NCBI GenBank assembly: GCA_021737445.1
Contig: JAIPDY010000258.1
Location: 1 to 8,803, forward strand
Direction of reading: 5' to 3'
Length of the DNA: 8,803 bases
From: Desulfotignum sp.
Lineage (GTDB): Bacteria; Desulfobacterota; Desulfobacteria; Desulfobacterales; Desulfobacteraceae
Shown here: one piece after another, positions 5,794 to 8,803 of the stretch
Numbering within the stretch: the first letter of the stretch is position 1
Layout of the letters: each line of letters begins with the position of its first letter
Made by a program: the position numbers and the translations under genes
Notes under the pieces: model-generated
Databases searched by the model: none
Told to the model about the DNA's origin: nothing
Seen by the model: the letters and a program-made list of their open reading frames with translations, nothing else

Positions 5794-7986
5794 ATGGATA
5801 ATTTATTGATCCCCGGCGGCATCGGCATCTCCCGCCGCCGGGCAGACAGCCGGTATACATCGGATAAAAAGACAAATATCAGGTGGCAATACGGCCCTGG
5901 TCACGTGTTTATACATGACCTGTTTTACACCCCGGCTGTGTTTTCTGCGGACAGAACCTGCACATTTTCACCGCTCATGTCCGGCGGGGCAGAGGCCGCG
6001 GCCGGGGATGAATATGTGGCGCAGAATATCGACCTGGGGCCGGATGATTTTGACAAATCGTTGATTGTCCGGCGTGATGAAACCGCCATGGTGCTGGCTG
6101 TGTTTTACCGGGATGCGGATCATGTTGAGTGGACCGCGGTGCCATGGTCGTGGGAGCTAGCAGCGGCTGCTCCGTATCCGGCCGACACGCTGGATGTGGA
6201 ATATGTGATCCCGGCCCGGGGGGCGTTTGATTTAAAAATCACCGTGTCCGGTGCCGCTGGGTATCTGGATCAGCTGATGCTGGCAAACCAGTTTTTGGGT
6301 ATCGGCGGGTATCACCATCCGCCTGAAACGCCCGTGAACGTGTCTCCGGAGGACGGGGCCGATTATGTTCACGATATGCCCACCCTGGAAGGCGGGGCGT
6401 ATTCGCATGTGCTGGGTACCAGCCAGATCGGGATGCAGATACAGATTTTTTATGACGCGGCCCTGGAAAACCTGGCCCATGATTCCGGTACCCAGGCCGC
6501 AGGTATATCATATGCTGTGCCGGATGAAGCGCTGGTGGCGGAAAATATGTACTACTGGCGGATCCGGTACCGGGATTCTGAGGGATCGTGGTCTGAATGG
6601 TCACAGGCAACAAGCTTCACCACTGTGGCGGAAGAGTATATCAATGCGCCGTCAAATACATACCCAGCCCAGGGCGCCATGGACATCCCAGAGCAGCCGA
6701 CCCTGACCGCATCTGCATTCAGCACCGGCGGGTTTGACGATGGATACACGCCCACCGAATCCCATGCCGCCTCCCAGTGGCAGATCCGGACTGCCGGGGG
6801 GGATTATGTTGCGCCTGCGTATGATTCCGGGGAGGTGGCAGACCTGACCAGCCACCAGGTGCCGGAAGGTGTGCTGCAGGATGGGGAGTCCGGATATTTT
6901 TTCCGGGTCAGATACAAAGGGGATACCCTGGGTTACTCTGACTGGTCGGCAGAAACGGCATTTACCACCAAGGCATCCTTTGCCACCATTATCGGTGTGG
7001 CCCTGGTGTCCACCGGTGGCGGCGCCGGCACCTGGCAGCATGTGGACAAAGACGGCAACAATGTCACCCCGGATGCCGCGTATTTTCAAAATCATCCCAC
7101 ATATGCCGGTATTGAGGATGTGGTTATCGACGGCAACGACATGGTCAAATATCCAAAGTTTTATTACAAGGTCGGTCCGGCACCGGCCGGGTCTGATCAG
7201 GATGGAAAAACCTGCCGGTGGATGAGTGACCAGGCTGTGGATGGTTTTGATGTCTATCCGGTGTTTTTTGATGCCGGTGTGGAGATCGATCAGTTCTGGG
7301 CCGGGGCTTATGAGGCATCCGATGACGGCGGGACCATGGTCAAGTCTGTGGCGGGTGCACCGCCGCTGGCATCCACCAGCTTCAATGATTTTCTGACCAA
7401 ATGCGCGGCCCGCAATACCGGCGGGGTGGACGGATTCCATAATATCGATGTGTACGAGCTGGGCGCTGTGCAGTATCTGGGCCTGATCAAGCTGGGCACA
7501 CCGGATGTGCAGGCTGCTATCGGCGGGGATAATGATACGGGGTCGGTACAGAATACCGGCGTATCAAGTGACACCCTGCTCAATCTACATCAATTCTGGT
7601 CAAACGTTTTCATGTTTGTGGACGGCCTGAAGCTGGAAATAAACGGGGACCTGAAGATATTTGACAACCAGGGAAACGGCACGTATGTCACCATCGCCAC
7701 TGGCTTGACCGGAGACATGGCCGGATATCCGGTCACGCTGCTGGAAAACGAGGGCGTTGGGTTTGACTGCAAAGCGTTGTTTCTGGCGGCTGCAGTGGAT
7801 GGTACATATGGCAACGGCACCCTGGCGGATTACCAGCGGTTTTATCAGCCTGGTGATGCGGTCCGGATCGCCAGACACGGTGGCTACTGGGATGCATACG
7901 CGAACTATGGCCTTTTCTACATGTACTTGTTCTACACGGCCACGAACGCGTACACGCACTACGGTTCCCGCCTGGCAAAAAAGTGA
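5794..7986 (+). CDS. DGR-diversified, C-type-lectin-like phage protein with fibronectin-III-like modules
   Basis: 730 residues; ATG at 5794 behind GAGGAG (5782-5787). No signal peptide. Residues 1-165 form an unrecognised N-terminal region, probably the virion anchor. Two related modules follow, about 176-277 and 283-392. Each begins with a Pro-rich 'P..G' turn and ends with a Y-x-R-x-R-Y strand, a W/Y-S-x-W-S motif (266-270 WSEWS; 381-385 YSDWS) and FTT, as in fibronectin-III-like domains of phage fibres. Residues ~397-730 look like the formylglycine-enzyme/C-type-lectin domain of DGR targets: GAYEAS (504-509), ARNT (539-542), YELGAVQYL (554-562), FWSNVFMFVDGL (601-612) and a C-terminal GGYW...GSRLA. 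The last part (about 694-728) is encoded by VR. Likely role: tail-displayed binding to a variable host surface ligand. Which virion part carries it is not shown. Confidence 0.85.
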   Translation: MDNLLIPGGIGISRRRADSRYTSDKKTNIRWQYGPGHVFIHDLFYTPAVFSADRTCTFSPLMSGGAEAAAGDEYVAQNIDLGPDDFDKSLIVRRDETAMVLAVFYRDADHVEWTAVPWSWELAAAAPYPADTLDVEYVIPARGAFDLKITVSGAAGYLDQLMLANQFLGIGGYHHPPETPVNVSPEDGADYVHDMPTLEGGAYSHVLGTSQIGMQIQIFYDAALENLAHDSGTQAAGISYAVPDEALVAENMYYWRIRYRDSEGSWSEWSQATSFTTVAEEYINAPSNTYPAQGAMDIPEQPTLTASAFSTGGFDDGYTPTESHAASQWQIRTAGGDYVAPAYDSGEVADLTSHQVPEGVLQDGESGYFFRVRYKGDTLGYSDWSAETAFTTKASFATIIGVALVSTGGGAGTWQHVDKDGNNVTPDAAYFQNHPTYAGIEDVVIDGNDMVKYPKFYYKVGPAPAGSDQDGKTCRWMSDQAVDGFDVYPVFFDAGVEIDQFWAGAYEASDDGGTMVKSVAGAPPLASTSFNDFLTKCAARNTGGVDGFHNIDVYELGAVQYLGLIKLGTPDVQAAIGGDNDTGSVQNTGVSSDTLLNLHQFWSNVFMFVDGLKLEINGDLKIFDNQGNGTYVTIATGLTGDMAGYPVTLLENEGVGFDCKALFLAAAVDGTYGNGTLADYQRFYQPGDAVRIARHGGYWDAYANYGLFYMYLFYTATNAYTHYGSRLAKK
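7877..7978 (+). repeat. DGR variable repeat (VR)
   Basis: 102-base near copy of the template repeat at 8390-8491 (constant offset 513). It differs at 11 positions: 7885, 7891, 7897, 7924, 7930, 7931, 7933, 7948, 7951, 7957 and 7960. Every difference faces an adenine in TR (8 A to T, 2 A to G, 1 A to C), and all 69 non-adenine TR positions are identical. They fall at first codon positions, plus one second position, of residues 698, 700, 702, 711, 713, 714, 719, 720, 722 and 723. The last 17 bases (7962-7978, GC-rich) are invariant and are the likely initiation-of-mutagenic-homing (IMH) region; identity stops right after 7978. This pattern is the hallmark of adenine-specific mutagenic retrohoming. 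Confidence 0.96.
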
Positions 7987-8015
7987 CTTGCAGCCTGAAT
8001 ACTGAATCCTGACTA

Positions 8016-8031
8016 CGCCGCGGTAGCGGCG
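8016..8031 (+). promoter_or_regulatory. DGR target-site hairpin/cruciform downstream of VR
   Basis: A perfect 6-bp GC-only stem, CGCCGC (8016-8021) with GCGGCG (8026-8031), closes a GGTA tetraloop that fits the GRNA loop consensus. Hairpins of this type located shortly after VR have been shown in Bordetella phage BPP-1 to act as DNA structures needed for efficient target recognition in mutagenic homing, and they recur in other DGRs. Here it lies 29 bases past the target gene stop codon and 13 bases before the Avd start. Its right arm abuts the purine-rich tract (8031-8042) that must serve as the Avd ribosome site, so it could also influence Avd translation; that is inference. Confidence 0.8.
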
Positions 8032-8044
8032 GGAAAGAAAAGCG

Positions 8045-8380
8045 ATGAAAGATCTTTTGATACTGACAAAAATAGAGGAGTTGGACGCGTACTCCCATAC
8101 AGTCATGATCCAGTTCCCCAAAATTGAACGGCATGTCCTGTGCGCGCAGATTCGGGACACACTGACTGAAATAATCAAACTGACAGTCCGGGCCGGCAAA
8201 AAGTATTACAAAAAAACCACGCTTCAGGACCTGGATATTGAAATTGAATATCTCAGGTCTTTGATCCGGAAAGCACACCGGATCAAATATATCAACACAA
8301 AGCGGTATGAGATATGGATCCGCCATGTCAATGAGATTGGAAAAATGGCTGGCGGCTGGATTAAATCAATCAACGGGTAA
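8045..8380 (+). CDS. avd: DGR accessory variability protein (Avd), four-helix bundle
   Basis: 111 residues, usual size for Avd. The protein is highly helical and basic. It begins MKDLLILTKIEELDAYSHTV, followed by a helix with FPKIERHVLCAQIRDTLTEI. The third helix contains LQDLDIEIEYLRSLIRKAH, and the last has RYEIWIRHVNEIGKMAGGW. This is the pattern of Avd and the related 23S-rRNA intervening-sequence four-helix-bundle family. Avd forms a pentameric barrel that binds the reverse transcriptase and the template RNA, and it is required for cDNA synthesis in the Bordetella system. The gene sits in its standard place, between VR and TR, and its stop ends nine bases before TR. Base composition is lower in GC than the phage genes (I count about 45% in 8101-8340, against clearly higher values in the capsid and sheath genes), as is common for DGR cassettes. 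The ribosome site is weak. Confidence 0.93.
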   Translation: MKDLLILTKIEELDAYSHTVMIQFPKIERHVLCAQIRDTLTEIIKLTVRAGKKYYKKTTLQDLDIEIEYLRSLIRKAHRIKYINTKRYEIWIRHVNEIGKMAGGWIKSING

Positions 8381-8389
8381 TTGTTTAGA

Positions 8390-8491
8390 ACGGTGGCAAC
8401 TGGAATGCAAACGCGAACTATGGCCTTTTCTACATGAACTTGAACAACACGGCCACGAACACGAACACGAACAACGGTTCCCGCCTGGCAA
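8390..8491 (+). repeat. DGR template repeat (TR), part of the template RNA
   Basis: Non-coding template for VR, starting nine bases after the avd stop. Read in the VR frame it would encode a GGNWNANANYGLFYM-type peptide with 11 AAY (asparagine) codons, the classic TR design: changing A at codon positions 1 and 2 of AAC gives many residues and never a stop. It contains 33 adenines, 11 of which correspond to changed bases in VR. The GC-rich 3' end (8475-8491) is identical to the end of VR, and the sequences diverge at 8492. The template RNA should cover TR and the structured spacer after it. A 64-residue frame running across TR in another phase is not considered a gene. Confidence 0.95.
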
Positions 8492-8500
8492 GTCATTATA

Positions 8501-8575
8501 ATGCCGGAAGGCGTGTCCCCAAGGGGCCGCGTCCAGTGCAAATTATTTGGGGCGATTATCCCTCCACTCCGGCAT
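8501..8575 (+). ncRNA. Structured spacer downstream of TR (likely 3' part of DGR template RNA)
   Basis: A 75-base segment bounded by a perfect 8-bp inverted repeat: ATGCCGGA (8501-8508) and TCCGGCAT (8568-8575). Inside is a second perfect pair, CCCCAA (8517-8522) with TTGGGG (8547-8552). AGG (8509-8511) can add three pairs with CCT (8561-8563) across a short bulge. In the Bordetella DGR the RNA just 3' of TR folds, binds RT-Avd and supplies the cDNA priming site, so a comparable role fits its position. A 31-codon frame begins at the ATG in the left arm and stops at 8594-8596; it resembles nothing known and is probably chance. Confidence 0.55.
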
Positions 8576-8596
8576 GACCGGGGTTGGAAAAGATAA

Positions 8597-8803
8597 ACAG
8601 GAACGGGCGGCAAGTACCTGAGCGGGAACGTGGCCCGGCTCCCACGCAAACGCATTGTAAGACGTGCGCGGCGGCGGATCATATCTGCTGCCCGGCTGTG
8701 TTCCCAGGGCCGGATGGCCATTGAGGTGTTACGTCAGCGCATCCACAGCTTTTTGGGCTACATGAGGCATTGTAACGGTTATCAGACAATCATTAACATA
8801 TTG
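8597..8803 (+). pseudogene. C-terminal fragment of a DGR-type reverse transcriptase, catalytic domain missing
   Basis: Frame open from 8597 to the window edge (69 codons) after an in-frame TAA at 8594-8596. The translation begins TGGKYLSGN, then RLPRKRIVRRARRR, and later has EVLRQRIHSFLGYMRHCNGY. This is the recognisable end of DGR reverse transcriptases: an Arg-rich stretch followed by the 'inSfLGh.rH...y' thumb motif. A complete DGR RT has roughly 300-400 residues. The palm motifs, including the YxDD active site, would need some 800 bases upstream, but only about 100 bases lie between TR and this fragment, and they do not encode RT in any frame I read. The simplest reading is an internal/5' deletion of the RT gene. 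Assembly error or a trans-acting RT elsewhere are the alternatives to consider. No start codon with a ribosome site is visible, and the fragment may end just past the window. Confidence 0.7.

Noticed and set aside
6652..7440. 262-codon antisense frame inside the diversified protein gene (also 2826-3515 and 4280-4882 elsewhere).
   Set aside because: Long reverse frames are expected opposite GC-rich genes. Compositions are His/Pro/Gly/Arg-rich and unlike real proteins, and the + strand genes are recognised.
7877..8491. VR/TR pair considered as a plain direct repeat or CRISPR-like array.
   Set aside because: There are only two copies, and the mismatches are restricted to adenines of one copy, which only a DGR explains.
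8307..8501. 64-codon + strand frame across the avd end and TR, with a HEHEH run.
   Set aside because: It overlaps avd in another phase. The His/Glu repeat only reflects the ACGAAC repeats of TR read out of phase, and there is no ribosome site.
8501..8596. 31-codon frame right after TR, in the same phase as the RT fragment.
   Set aside because: No resemblance to RT N-termini and no ribosome site; its ATG is part of the inverted repeat arm. The phase match with the RT fragment is likely chance.
7600..8721. Two antisense frames (7600-8199 and 8224-8721) that share a ~30-residue Val/Arg-rich stretch.
   Set aside because: The shared stretch is the reverse complement of VR and TR. Neither frame has a ribosome site or family resemblance, and both run opposite to the operon.

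Overview
The window is the structural late region of a P2-like, contractile-tailed (myovirus-type) prophage or phage. At its right end it carries a diversity-generating retroelement (DGR). All recognisable genes are on the + strand, tightly packed, and most are preceded by strong Shine-Dalgarno sequences. The DNA is GC-rich. The gene families (P2-type head genes, DUF2586 sheath, DUF2597 tube, DGR-diversified C-type-lectin protein) suggest a Gram-negative host. A sulfate-reducing desulfobacterial host is my guess from protein style only; nothing in the window proves it.

Layout. Positions 1-300 hold the C-terminal end of a GpO-type capsid scaffold protein, cut by the window edge. Positions 369-1397 encode the GpN-like major capsid protein, 1437-2129 a GpM-like small terminase subunit, and 2244-2729 a GpL-like head completion protein. 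Positions 2729-3190 and 3177-3884 are overlapping genes for GpR-like and GpS-like tail completion proteins. Positions 3902-5014 encode a DUF2586 tail sheath, 5044-5496 a DUF2597 tail tube candidate, and 5527-5769 a small unassigned protein. Positions 5794-7986 encode a 730-residue tail-associated protein with two fibronectin-III-like modules and a C-type-lectin-like C-terminal domain.

The DGR. The last ~100 bases of the 5794-7986 gene (VR, 7877-7978) are a near copy of a non-coding template (TR, 8390-8491). Over 102 aligned bases there are 11 differences, and every one is at a TR adenine; the 69 non-adenine positions are all identical. A GC-rich hairpin with a GRNA-type tetraloop lies 38 bp after VR, and an Avd accessory gene (8045-8380) sits between VR and TR. 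A nested inverted repeat directly follows TR (8501-8575). The reverse transcriptase expected next is not intact: only a C-terminal-like fragment (8597-8803) is present, with an in-frame stop just before it and no catalytic palm domain.

How it fits together. The head genes build and fill the capsid, and the R/S/sheath/tube genes build the tail. The 730-residue protein is probably a virion-displayed ligand-binding protein whose pocket has been rewritten by adenine mutagenesis. VR shows mutagenesis has happened. The RT remnant implies that the cassette is now frozen, is served by an RT encoded elsewhere, or that the assembly is wrong here. This truncated or trans-dependent DGR is the most interesting item in the window.
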